NCBI GenBank assembly: GCA_019634575.1
Contig: JAHCAY010000001.1
Span: 1,674,001 to 1,738,000 of the forward strand
DNA length: 64,000 nt
DNA from: Candidatus Didemnitutus sp.
GTDB lineage: Bacteria; Verrucomicrobiota; Verrucomicrobiia; Opitutales; Opitutaceae
Reading direction: 5' to 3'
The notes below the pieces were generated by a model, which was not told the origin of the DNA, did no database searches, and saw only the letters and a program-made list of their open reading frames with translations. The stretch's first letter is position 1. Each line of letters starts with the position of its first letter. Positions 30,998 through 42,197 of this stretch are shown here, piece after piece. The translations under genes were made by a program, and so were the position numbers.

Positions 30998-32047
30998 ATG
31001 TCCGCGTCCGTCCCGCCCGACTACACCTTCGCGAGCGACAACACCGCCGGCATCGCGCCCGAAGCGCTCGCCGCCCTCACCGCCGCCAACGCCGGCACCG
31101 TGCCCTCCTACGGCAACGACCGGTGGACCGCGCGCGCCAAACAGCTCATCCGCGACGTCTTCGCGGCCGATTGCGAGGTGTTCTTCGTTTTCAACGGCAC
31201 CGCCGCCAACTCGCTCGCGCTCGCGCAATTCTGCCGCAGCTACCACAGCGTGATCTGCCACGAGTTCTCGCACGTCGACACCGACGAGTGCAGCGCGCCG
31301 GAATTCTTCCTCGGCGGCGGCAAGGTCATCACGGTCAAAGGCCCGAACTGCAAACTGCGCCCCGCCGACGTCGCGCCGGTCTTCTCGCGCGGCCACGGCG
31401 TGCATTATCCGAAGCCCGGAGCGCTCTCGCTCACGCAGGCCACCGAGTGGGGCACCGTCTATCAACCCGAAGAAGTCCGCGCCGTCGCCGATCTCGCGCA
31501 CGCGCACGGCCTCGGCGTGCACATGGACGGCGCACGCTTCGCCAACGTCGCCGCGGCGCTCGCATCGCGCGGCATCACGCCAGCCGACTTCACGTGGCGC
31601 GCCGGCGTCGATGTGCTCAGTTTCGGCGGCACGAAGAACGGCATGAACACCACCGAGGCCGTCGTGTTCTTTCGGCGCGAGCACGCGCGAGAGTTCGAGT
31701 ATCGCGTGAAGCAGGGCGCGCAGCTCGCCTCGAAGCAGCGCTTCGCCGCCGCGCAATGGTGCGGCATGCTCGAAGGCGGCGCGTGGTTGAAACACGCCGC
31801 GCACGCCAACGCCATGGCGCAACGCCTCGCCCGCGCGCTCCGCGCCGCGGGCGGCAAGCTCGTCGTCGAACCCGAGGTGAACGGCGTGTTCGTCGAGCTG
31901 ACCTCCGCGCAGGCCGACGCGCTCGCGGAGCGCGGCTGGCAATTCTACCGCTTCATCGGCGAGAACGGCTACCGCCTCATGTGTTCGTGGGCGACCGCGC
32001 CGGAAACCGTGGATCGCTTCGCCGCGGATTTCGCCGCCTCAAGGTAG
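30998..32047 (+). CDS. ltaE: Low-specificity threonine aldolase
   Basis: 349-residue PLP enzyme that cleaves threonine or allo-threonine to glycine and acetaldehyde. Seen: FASDNTAGIAPEALAAL, YGNDRWTARAKQLI, FVFNGTAANSLALAQFC, CHEFSHVDTDECSAPE, GLGVHMDGARFANVAAAL and VLSFGGTKNGMNTTEAVVF, in which the Lys of GGTKNG carries PLP. Length and motif order are normal. The TAG stop (32045-32047) is part of the GTAG head of a palindromic repeat, so the last residues may have been altered by that insertion. A bidirectional terminator lies between it and the convergent FKBP gene. Confidence 0.93.
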   Translation: MSASVPPDYTFASDNTAGIAPEALAALTAANAGTVPSYGNDRWTARAKQLIRDVFAADCEVFFVFNGTAANSLALAQFCRSYHSVICHEFSHVDTDECSAPEFFLGGGKVITVKGPNCKLRPADVAPVFSRGHGVHYPKPGALSLTQATEWGTVYQPEEVRAVADLAHAHGLGVHMDGARFANVAAALASRGITPADFTWRAGVDVLSFGGTKNGMNTTEAVVFFRREHAREFEYRVKQGAQLASKQRFAAAQWCGMLEGGAWLKHAAHANAMAQRLARALRAAGGKLVVEPEVNGVFVELTSAQADALAERGWQFYRFIGENGYRLMCSWATAPETVDRFAADFAASR

Positions 32048-32100
32048 CGCAGGCTTGCACCCTGCTCCGAGCGCCCTTGGCAGGCCGAGGCCTGCGCTAC
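32044..32100. repeat. GTAG-headed palindrome (REP-like) at the end of ltaE
   Basis: GTAGCGCAGGC (32044-32054) and GCCTGCGCTAC (32090-32100) are perfect 11-base inverted repeats around a 35-base centre that folds further. The GTAG supplies the ltaE stop codon. It is immediately followed by an intrinsic terminator. Confidence 0.75.
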
Positions 32101-32111
32101 GCCCAAACAAA

Positions 32112-32144
32112 AACGCCCTCCAGGTCGGAGGGCGTTCGTTTTTT
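32112..32144. terminator. Bidirectional intrinsic terminator
   Basis: Perfect 10-base stem AACGCCCTCC (32112-32121) with GGAGGGCGTT (32127-32136), 5-base loop, followed on the plus strand by CGTTTTTT and preceded by an A-run that gives a T-run on the minus strand. It sits between the convergent ltaE and FKBP genes. Confidence 0.88.
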
Positions 32145-32163
32145 AAAATATCGCGAGCGCGAC

Positions 32164-33024
32164 TTACTTCGCGGCGGGCTGCTCGGCCGGAGCGTCGGCC
32201 ACGCCGAACACTTCGACTTCAAACAGGAGTGTCGCGGCCGGTTGGATACCGGGGGCGCCATCGTCGCCATAGGCGAGGTGCGGCGGGACGTAGAGGCGCC
32301 ACTTCGCGCCGACCGGCATGTTCTTAAGCGCGAGGATGAGGCCCTCGGGCGCGTTGGTGCCGGACTTCACGAGCATGTCGACCGGCTCGGGAATGCCTCC
32401 ACCCTGCTGTTGCTGGAGCGTGGACTCGAAAATCTGGCCGTTGGTGAACGCGCCGATAAGGTGGATCTTGGCAATCTGGCCGTCCTTCGCGATCTGGCCC
32501 TTGCCCTCCTTGAGGACTTCGTAGCGGAGGCCATTGCTGCCCGCGAGTTCCTTCACGGCCTTGTTCTCCTTCAGCTTGGTGAAGAACTCGGCGGTGTTGA
32601 GGCGGTTCGCCTCACGGATCTTGCCGAGGAGCACCTGCTGCTTCTTCGCGAGGAAAGCCTGGAGCTGCTCGCCCATTTGCTTGCCGTCGTAAGTGAGGTC
32701 CTTGCCCTGCGCGGCTTCGGTCATGCCCTTGGCCATCGCGTCGATCTGGGCGGGCGTGAACTCCTGCCCGGCGAAGTTACCGCGCGCCGCGAGCATCCAG
32801 CCGTAAGCCTCCATGATCTGCGTCTCGGTGTAGGTCACCGCGGGGGCGGCCGGCGCAGCGGCGGGAGCAGTCGCATTGGCCGGGGCCGTCTGGGCGGCGG
32901 GCGTCTGCGCACCGGCGCCGACTTGCGGGAGTTCGAATTTGACCGGGTTCTGCGCTTGCGCAGTCGCGGCGAGGAGCAGGCCGAGAGAGGCAACGCCTGC
33001 GCTGAGTTGGGAGGTGAATTTCAT
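32164..33024 (-). CDS. Secreted FKBP-type peptidyl-prolyl isomerase (Mip/FkpA-like)
   Basis: 286 residues from the ATG at 33024. Signal peptide: MKFTSQLSAGVASLGLLLAA then TAQA, with cleavage likely near residue 24. An Ala/Pro-rich linker (about 38-66) is followed by an N-terminal helical region (TETQIMEAYGWMLAARGNF, KQMGEQLQAFLAKKQQ) of the FKBP_N dimerisation type. The FKBP domain (about 165-275) has LRYEVLKEGKGQ, VDMLVKSGTNAPEGLILALK, VGAKWRLYVPPHLAYGDDG and PAATLLFEVEVFGV. It would catalyse proline isomerisation and help fold envelope proteins in the periplasm. Upstream frame extension lacks support because it would precede the signal peptide. A divergent 188-base gap separates it from the LOG-fusion gene. 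Confidence 0.92.
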   Translation of the reverse strand: MKFTSQLSAGVASLGLLLAATAQAQNPVKFELPQVGAGAQTPAAQTAPANATAPAAAPAAPAVTYTETQIMEAYGWMLAARGNFAGQEFTPAQIDAMAKGMTEAAQGKDLTYDGKQMGEQLQAFLAKKQQVLLGKIREANRLNTAEFFTKLKENKAVKELAGSNGLRYEVLKEGKGQIAKDGQIAKIHLIGAFTNGQIFESTLQQQQGGGIPEPVDMLVKSGTNAPEGLILALKNMPVGAKWRLYVPPHLAYGDDGAPGIQPAATLLFEVEVFGVADAPAEQPAAK

Positions 33025-33212
33025 TGAGGGATGAGGCCCCGGTTGGAAAACGGCCCGGGTTCTTTGTGCCGTTAAAAGAGCGAACTTGCGGGGCCGCTGA
33101 CCAAAAATCAACCCCTTTGGCGGCCATTTCCCCTCGGGCGCCGCCCGACACGGGAACCGCGAACATCGCGGGCTTGTCACTCGCCGACCTCAGCCCCACC
33201 CTCGCCAATCCC

Positions 33213-35126
33213 ATGAACGAAAACCAATTCTGGCACAGCACCGATGGCCAGATTTTGACGGTCAAGACCAAGAACGGCACCGACTCCGTCAGCCTCACCC
33301 TCGCCTTCTGGCCGCGCCATCCCGCCGAGATGGACTTTCTCAAGGCGCACCTTGCCGAGCTGCGCTTCACCGAGCGCTCGTCGCTCGCACGCATCGGCAT
33401 CGAGATGATCGCGCAGGGCGCGCCCACCGTCGACGGCCACCGTCTCGTGCTCGACGTCGTGTGCTCGCTCTACGACCAGAGTTTCCCGAACGCGCCGTAT
33501 TGGAAGAAACTCCTCCGCCCCGGCGTGCCCGCCGGCCGCCTCTTCTTCGCGCCCGCCGCCGCCAAGCTTTCGACCAAGGAAATCTGGGACGCCGTGCAGG
33601 CCAACCAGCTCAAGCTCCCCAACACCATCTCCATCGACTCGCAGGGCCGCGTGTTCTTCACCCCGCACGCCGTCAGCTACACGCTCAACCCGCGCCTCAC
33701 GCGCCTGAATTTCGAGCACATCGTCTCCGGCTACGCCGGCCGCAGCTTCATCGACAAGGTCCAGATCCGTCACGACGCCTCGCCGCTCACCATCCCGCCG
33801 CGCGCCGGCATCCTCACGAGCTGCTCGCTCTACCTGAAGGAGCACTTCGTCGTGCTCAGCCCCGGCGAGGGCAACTTCGGCCTCCACACCAGCGCCGTGC
33901 TGCTCGATCCGGTGAAGACGTTCGGCACGAACGTCATGTTGGAAATCTACAACAAGGGCGACCAACCCGTCGTGAACCCCATGGTCTCCGTCGAGGTCTT
34001 CCGCTCGCCGCCCTCCGAGGACACCGAGTTCAAGGCGCTCGCGAAACGCCGCACACGCCTCCTCTCCACCGTCAGCACGCTCTACAAGTGCCTCGACGAC
34101 TACCCCGCCGTCGACACCGGCGGCGCCAAACCGAAAACCAAAATCACCGTCCGCGGCCAGAGCGCCACGATGGCCAACCGCGCCGTCGTCGTCCGCGCCA
34201 ACGACGAGGACCTCAAGAAACTCCTCGAAGCCGGCTCCTGCCCACTCGGCGCGCACACCGTCATCGAGGCCCTCGACAACGCGCCCGCCGACGCCGACAC
34301 GCTCGTGGCCGACTACTTCCCCGACCTGCTCGAGCACATGGAGCTCATCACGCGCCTCGGCGACGTGAAGCTCAAGCGCGTCATCTTCCGCCGCGCCTCG
34401 CGCACCCACGGCTACTTCCTCTCGTCCAACGCCCACGCGCGCCTCGACACCTTCAACTCCCTCGGCATCCCCGTCTACTGGCACGACGAGATGACCAACG
34501 ACCTCTACCTCCACACCTACAAGAAAGGCCACGCCTTCTTCGTGCGCGAGGAGATGGCGAAGAAATTCCAGGAGTCGCCCATCCTCGCGTTCTACGGCTC
34601 CGCCGTGCAACTCGACGCCGACGACACCGCGCGCATCTCCTCGCTCGTCGAAAAACTCAGCGGCTTCATCGGCCCGAACATCGGCGTGCTCACCGGCGGC
34701 GGCGGCGGCGTCATGCGCCTCGCCACCGAGACCGCCCGCGCGAAGGGCGCGCTTACCGGCGCCTGCTTCCTCGAACTTGAGGCCCAACCGCCCGAGCTCG
34801 GCGTGGACTTCTTCAACACGTTCCAGGAAACCTCGCGGCACTTCCGCCAAAAATGGTTCGAGGTCGCCGATTTTTGCATCTTCAACGTCGGCGGCGTCGG
34901 CACGCTCGAGGAGATCGGCATCGAACTCTGCAACCTCAAGCTCGGCATCCGCCCGCGCACGCCCTACGTGTTCTTCGGCTCCGGCTTCTGGAAGGACCTC
35001 GAGAAACAACTCGCGCTGATGATCCGCGAGAAACGCGCCCCGGCGTGGATGAAGGACTACGTCCTCTTCTCCGAAGACCCCGACGAAGTCCTCCGCTTCT
35101 ACCGCAAGACGCTGCAGGTGCTCTGA
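33213..35126 (+). CDS. LOG/lysine-decarboxylase-like domain protein with large unknown N-terminal domain
   Basis: 637 residues from the ATG at 33213 (MNENQFWHSTDGQ); the frame is open upstream but that part overlaps the divergent promoter region. The C-terminal 190 residues form a LOG-type Rossmann domain: LAFYGSAVQLD, IGVLTGGGGGVMRLATETA, SRHFRQKWFEVADFCIFNVG and GGVGTLEEIGIEL, corresponding to the family PGGxGTxxE with the first Pro replaced by Val. LOG proteins hydrolyse nucleoside 5'-monophosphates such as cytokinin ribotides, or other nucleotides. The first 430 residues are not recognised; they contain two beta-rich blocks (SYTLNPRLTRLNFEHIVSGY and GTNVMLEIYNKGDQPVVNP). The activity is therefore uncertain. 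A small ORF and purD follow. Confidence 0.85.
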   Translation: MNENQFWHSTDGQILTVKTKNGTDSVSLTLAFWPRHPAEMDFLKAHLAELRFTERSSLARIGIEMIAQGAPTVDGHRLVLDVVCSLYDQSFPNAPYWKKLLRPGVPAGRLFFAPAAAKLSTKEIWDAVQANQLKLPNTISIDSQGRVFFTPHAVSYTLNPRLTRLNFEHIVSGYAGRSFIDKVQIRHDASPLTIPPRAGILTSCSLYLKEHFVVLSPGEGNFGLHTSAVLLDPVKTFGTNVMLEIYNKGDQPVVNPMVSVEVFRSPPSEDTEFKALAKRRTRLLSTVSTLYKCLDDYPAVDTGGAKPKTKITVRGQSATMANRAVVVRANDEDLKKLLEAGSCPLGAHTVIEALDNAPADADTLVADYFPDLLEHMELITRLGDVKLKRVIFRRASRTHGYFLSSNAHARLDTFNSLGIPVYWHDEMTNDLYLHTYKKGHAFFVREEMAKKFQESPILAFYGSAVQLDADDTARISSLVEKLSGFIGPNIGVLTGGGGGVMRLATETARAKGALTGACFLELEAQPPELGVDFFNTFQETSRHFRQKWFEVADFCIFNVGGVGTLEEIGIELCNLKLGIRPRTPYVFFGSGFWKDLEKQLALMIREKRAPAWMKDYVLFSEDPDEVLRFYRKTLQVL

Positions 35127-35154
35127 GCAGCGCCCCGCCGACGGTCGTCCACCG

Positions 35155-35394
35155 ATGCAAGTCGCCGTCACCCCGCGCGCCCGCACCGAAGCCGAAACCC
35201 TCTTCGCGCCCGAGGTCGCCGCGACGGTTTGCGCCGAACTCGCCACCGTCGACCTTCCGCTCATTGCCAACAACGGCGAACGCGTCCACCTCGCTGTCCT
35301 GAAACTCTCGCGCGGCGACCTCGTCGCATTCCGCCGCCACCTCGCCCTCGCGCGCACCGACTGGCGCGACACCCTCGTCGCCGCCGGAATCTGA
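35155..35394 (+). CDS. Small hypothetical protein
   Basis: 79 residues from an ATG 28 bases after the LOG-fusion stop. No family was recognised. The N-terminal half is Ala-rich (VAVTPRARTEAETLFAPEVA) and the C-terminal half, ERVHLAVLKLSRGDLVAFRR and then HLALARTDWRDTLVAAGI, looks like two amphipathic helices. Codon use with G/C third positions matches its neighbours, which supports coding. It lies in line between the LOG-fusion and purD genes and may share their transcript. Confidence 0.6.
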   Translation: MQVAVTPRARTEAETLFAPEVAATVCAELATVDLPLIANNGERVHLAVLKLSRGDLVAFRRHLALARTDWRDTLVAAGI

Positions 35395-35469
35395 GCCGGC
35401 CGGCGCCCTGACGCGCACATGCCTCATCGCGGCCTTGCCTCGCGTCGCCAGCTCTGAATTTCTCGCGCC

Positions 35470-36759
35470 GTGGCGTCGCAACTTCCCACCTCCGTCCTCG
35501 TCGTCGGTTCCGGCGGGCGCGAGCATGCGCTCGTGCGCTCGCTGCTCGCCTCTCCCGCCAAGCCGCGCGTGATTTGCGCGCCGGGCAATGCTGGCATCGC
35601 GCAGGACGTCGCGTGCCACGCCGTCGCCGCTGACAACATCGCCGGCCTCGTCGAGCTCGCGCAGCGCGAACGCGTGGAATTCGTCGTCGTCGGCCCCGAA
35701 GTCCCGCTCTCGCTCGGCTTGGTCGACGCGCTCACGAAAATCGGCATCCCCGCCTACGGCCCCAAGGCCGACGGCGCGCGCCTCGAAGCCTCGAAGGTTT
35801 TCACGAAGCAGATCCTGCTCAAATACGGCATCCCCACTGCCGCCGCCGGCATCTTCACCGAGGTCGCGCCCGCTCTCGACTACATCCGCCGCCGCGGCGC
35901 GCCGATCGTGATCAAGGCCGACGGCCTCGCCGCGGGCAAAGGCGTGGTCGTCGCGCAAACGCTCGCCGAGGCCGAGGCCGCCGTGCACGACATGCTCGCA
36001 GGCAACAAATTCGGCTCCGCCGGCAGCCAGATTCTCGTCGAGGACTGCATGTTCGGCGACGAAACCTCGATCCTCGTCGTCGTCTCGGGCCGCGACTACG
36101 TGATCCTGCCCGTCTCGCAGGACCACAAACGCGTCGGCGACGGCGACACCGGCCCGAACACCGGCGGCATGGGCACCTACTCGCCCGCCGAAGTCGTCAC
36201 GCCCGAACTCCTCGCGCGCATCGACCGCGAAATCGTGAAACCTTCCGTCGACGCCATCGCCAGTGAAGGCATCGATTTCCGCGGCACGCTCTTCATCGGC
36301 ATCATGCTGACCGCGAGCGGCCCGAGCGTCCTCGAATACAACACCCGCTTCGGCGACCCCGAGACGCAAGTCGTCCTCCCGCGCCTGCGCACCGACGTCC
36401 TCGCTCTCCTCTGGCGCGCCGCCACTGGCACGCTCGCCGGCACGACACTCGACGTCCGTCCCGAGGCCGCGCTGTGCGTTGTCGTCGCCGCGAAAGGTTA
36501 TCCGGAAAAATTTCCCAAGGGCGATGTCATCACTTTTCCCGCCGCGCTGCCGCCCAGCACGACGATCTTCCACGCCGGCACGGCAAAAAACGCCGCCGGC
36601 GACATCGTCACCAACGGCGGCCGCGTCCTCGGCGTGACCGCGCTCGCGCCGACGCTCCGCGAAGCCGCCAACCGCGCCTATGCCGCCTGCGACGCGCTCC
36701 AGTGCGCCTCGAAATACTTCCGCCGCGACATCGGCGCCCGCCAACTCAACCGCCGATGA
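35470..36759 (+). CDS. purD: Phosphoribosylamine-glycine ligase (GAR synthetase)
   Basis: 429 residues from a GTG. ATP-grasp enzyme of de novo purine synthesis: joins glycine to phosphoribosylamine. Seen: VLVVGSGGREHALVRSL, CAPGNAGIAQD, VVVGPEVPLSLGLVD, GPKADGARLEASKVFTK, VIKADGLAAGKGVVVAQTL, DHKRVGDGDTGPNTGGMGT and LEYNTRFGDPETQVVLPRL, in standard order and at normal length. The C-terminal PurD_C domain (ALCVVVAAKGYPEKFPKGD) is intact. The TGA overlaps the ATG of the following secreted protein (ATGA). Other pur genes are not adjacent, apart from the PurB-superfamily lyase at 50039, which is probably not purine-related. Confidence 0.96.
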   Translation: MASQLPTSVLVVGSGGREHALVRSLLASPAKPRVICAPGNAGIAQDVACHAVAADNIAGLVELAQRERVEFVVVGPEVPLSLGLVDALTKIGIPAYGPKADGARLEASKVFTKQILLKYGIPTAAAGIFTEVAPALDYIRRRGAPIVIKADGLAAGKGVVVAQTLAEAEAAVHDMLAGNKFGSAGSQILVEDCMFGDETSILVVVSGRDYVILPVSQDHKRVGDGDTGPNTGGMGTYSPAEVVTPELLARIDREIVKPSVDAIASEGIDFRGTLFIGIMLTASGPSVLEYNTRFGDPETQVVLPRLRTDVLALLWRAATGTLAGTTLDVRPEAALCVVVAAKGYPEKFPKGDVITFPAALPPSTTIFHAGTAKNAAGDIVTNGGRVLGVTALAPTLREAANRAYAACDALQCASKYFRRDIGARQLNRR

Positions 36760-37508
36760 TTTCCTCCCGCTTCACCCACCCAACGGCTATTTGCCGTATT
36801 ACGGCAAATTCGCTCGTCTGCGCCGCAACGCTCTCGTTGCTCGCGCTGTGCGTGCCCGCAATCGCGGCCGATGCGTCCTCCGCGGCCACACCCGCCACGA
36901 CTTCTTCCGCCGCCCTCGCCCCCGTCGCCGCGACCGAACCCTACGATCTTGGCGAAGGACTCGGCTACATCCGCGTGCAGCGCATCACGGAGTCGCTCGA
37001 CTTGCTCTCGCGCACCCTGCCGCGCGGCACGGCTCTCGTCCTCGACCTGCGTTACACCAGCGCGACGGACGGCGACGCGGCCGCCCTCGCCGGCGCGCTC
37101 GCGCAGCGCACCGGCGGCGCACCGCTTTTCGTGCTGGTCTCGCCGCAGACGCCGGCCGCGCTTACGCCCGTGTTGCTCAAGACCTCCGCCGTCACGCTCG
37201 GCGTCGACGAGTCCCTGCCCGCGCCCGCGGTCGTCGTCGCCCAGTCCGTCGACGCCGATCGCCGCGCCTACGATGCCTTCGCCGGCGGCATGCCGCTCGA
37301 AACGCTCATTGCGGGAAAAATCGAAAAGGAGCGCTTCGACGAAGCCTCCCTCGTGAAGGAATTCGAGCACGGCAACCCCAACGCCGCGCCGCCCCCCGAG
37401 CCCGATCCGACCAAACCTGCCCCGGAAAAGGCCCCGGTTCTGACCGATCGCGTCCTGCAACGCGCCGTGCACCTGCATCGCGCGCTCGCGGCCCTGAAAC
37501 GCGACTGA
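36756..37508 (+). CDS. Secreted or membrane-anchored protein of unknown function
   Basis: 250 residues from the ATG at 36756, overlapping the purD stop by four bases; the frame continues upstream as a shadow of purD. The N-terminus has a signal peptide (LVCAATLSLLALCVPAIAAD, cleavage near AIA-A). The mature part contains GEGLGYIRVQRITESLDLL, GTALVLDLRYTSATDGDAAA and FVLVSPQTPAALTPVLL, an alternating beta-alpha pattern reminiscent of the core of S41 or crotonase-like folds, but no catalytic serine motif is visible. A Pro-rich stretch (PPPEPDPTKPAPEKAP) precedes a helical end. No family was recognised. Confidence 0.7.
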   Translation: MISSRFTHPTAICRITANSLVCAATLSLLALCVPAIAADASSAATPATTSSAALAPVAATEPYDLGEGLGYIRVQRITESLDLLSRTLPRGTALVLDLRYTSATDGDAAALAGALAQRTGGAPLFVLVSPQTPAALTPVLLKTSAVTLGVDESLPAPAVVVAQSVDADRRAYDAFAGGMPLETLIAGKIEKERFDEASLVKEFEHGNPNAAPPPEPDPTKPAPEKAPVLTDRVLQRAVHLHRALAALKRD

Positions 37509-37627
37509 GCGCGTTGCACGGCCGCTCAACGCGCCGGGGTTGCGCATCAGCCGGCGTCGGTGACGCGACGCGCCCGCCCTTTGGCTTGCAGCGCGCGGGT
37601 TAGTGCTTACCGCTTGGCGGTCATTTC

Positions 37628-38113
37628 ATGCCAGCTCCGGGCCCCATCATCGTTGTCTGCACGGCGAACATCTGCCGCAGCCCCATGGCCGAAGGGCTGC
37701 TCGCCCACGCCCTCGCCGCCGAAAACGGTCCGTTGAAAAAACTTCAAGTCGCCTCCGCCGGCGTCGCCGCGCGCCCCGGCGATTACGTTTCGGAAAACTC
37801 CGTCGTCGCGCTCAAGAAAGTCGGCATCGACATCTCGGGACATCGCGCGCAGCCGCTGACGCAGGACATGCTCGACTCGGCGCTGCTCGTCCTGTGCATG
37901 ACCGAATCCCATCGCAGTCTCATCGAGCTCCAAGCCTCGCCCGTGCCCGCGCGCCTGCACCTGTTCCGCGATTTTCTCCCCGCCGGTGCCAGTCGCGAGA
38001 TCGCCGATCCGTTCGGCGGACCGCTCAAACTCTACGAAGCCAGCCGCGACGAGATGGTCGAAGCCATTCCCAGCATCCTCGCCCAACTGAAATCGCTCGT
38101 CTCCACCTCCTGA
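37628..38113 (+). CDS. Low-molecular-weight protein tyrosine phosphatase
   Basis: 161 residues. The P-loop CTANICRS near the N-terminus gives C-x5-R, with Cys11 and Arg17, followed by [10 protein letters not shown]. The general-acid region is [12 protein letters not shown] (Asp in DPFGG). The family removes phosphate from tyrosine-phosphorylated proteins and often controls polysaccharide export kinases; some members act as arsenate reductases. Length is normal. It lies 8 bases before glyA and probably shares its transcript. No partner BY-kinase is in the window, so its substrate is unknown. Confidence 0.92.
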   Translation: MPAPGPIIVVCTANICRSPMAEGLLAHALAAENGPLKKLQVASAGVAARPGDYVSENSVVALKKVGIDISGHRAQPLTQDMLDSALLVLCMTESHRSLIELQASPVPARLHLFRDFLPAGASREIADPFGGPLKLYEASRDEMVEAIPSILAQLKSLVSTS

Positions 38114-38121
38114 ATTTCCAC

Positions 38122-39389
38122 ATGTCGCTCCACTCCGCTCCCCTCGCCCAACTCGATCCCGCCCTGCACGCCGCCATCGCCGGCGAGCTCTCGCGTCAGC
38201 AGCACCACATCGAGCTGATCGCCTCGGAAAACTTCACCTATCCTGCCGCCATGGAGGCGCAGGGCAGCGTGCTCACGAACAAATACGCCGAAGGCTACCC
38301 CGCGAAGCGCTGGTATGGCGGCTGCGAATACGTCGACCAGGTCGAGACGCTCGCGATCGAGCGCGCCAAGCAGCTCTTCGGCGCCGAGCACGCCAACGTC
38401 CAGCCGCACTCCGGCGCGCAGGCCAACACCGCCGTCTACGCCGCCGTGCTCCAGCCCGGCGACAAGCTCCTCGGCATGAACCTCAGCCACGGCGGCCACC
38501 TCACGCACGGCAACCCGGCCAACTTCTCCGGCAAACTCTACAACTTCTGCCAATACGGCGTCCGCGAGGACAATGGCCTGATCGACTACGACGAGCTCGC
38601 CGCCGTCGCCCAGCGCGAGAAACCCAAGATGATCACCGTCGGCGCCTCCGCCTACTCACGCACGATCGACTTCGCGCGCATGGGCGAGATCGCCCGCAGC
38701 GTCGGCGCGTATCTCTTCGCCGACATCGCGCACATCGCCGGCCTCGTCGCCTCGGGCGTCCACCCGTCACCCGTGCCGCACGCGGACTTCGTCACGACCA
38801 CGACGCACAAGACGCTCCGCGGTCCGCGCGGCGGCCTCATCCTCTGCAAGGCCGCCCACGCGAAGGCGATCGACTCCGCCGTGTTCCCCGGCACGCAGGG
38901 CGGCCCGCTCATGCACGTCATCGCGGCCAAAGCCGTGTGCTTCGGCGAGGCGCTGAAGCCCGAGTTCAAAACCTACTCGCAGCAGGTCGTGAAGAACGCC
39001 GCCGCTCTCGCTGACGCCATGGTCGCGCGCGGCTACAAGATCGTTTCCGGCGGCACCGACAACCACCTCATGCTCGTCGATCTCCGCGCCAAGTTGCCCA
39101 ACCTCACCGGCAAGGTCGCGCAGGAGACGCTCGATCGCGCCAACATCACCTGCAACAAGAACACCGTGCCCTTCGAAACGCGTTCGCCGTTCCAGGCCTC
39201 GGGCATCCGCCTCGGCTCGCCCGCGATGACCACGCGCGGCTTCGGCCCGGCCGAGTTCCAGCAGGTCGCCGCCTTGATCGACCAAGTCCTCGTCGCCATC
39301 GGCACGGAGCAGGAAGCCGCCGCGCTGGCCGAAGTGAAGGCGAAGGTCGTTGCCCTCACCGGCAACTTCCCGCTGCCCTACCGCGCTTG

Positions 39390-39390
<1 letters not shown>
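38122..39390 (+). CDS. glyA: Serine hydroxymethyltransferase
   Basis: 422-residue PLP enzyme converting serine and tetrahydrofolate to glycine and methylene-THF. Seen: [83 protein letters not shown] and [19 protein letters not shown], the PLP Lys being in TTTHKTLRG. Start is the ATG at 38122; a frame open from 37603 reads through the phosphatase gene in another phase. The TGA overlaps the ATG of a hybrid kinase by one base (TTGATGG), linking a core one-carbon gene to a signalling gene. Confidence 0.97.
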
Positions 39391-42095
<2,705 letters not shown>

Positions 42096-42197
42096 ACCCG
42101 CGCGGCCCCGTGGGAACCGTGGGGTTTTCGCCCCGCCACACCGCAATCCCCGGACAGACGTGAAACGGGCTTTGCGCGGCGGCGTCTTTTCGCCAAC

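Noticed and set aside
37603..38121. GlyA extended upstream to 595 residues
   Set aside because: That part reads the phosphatase gene in another frame; GlyA starts at 38122.
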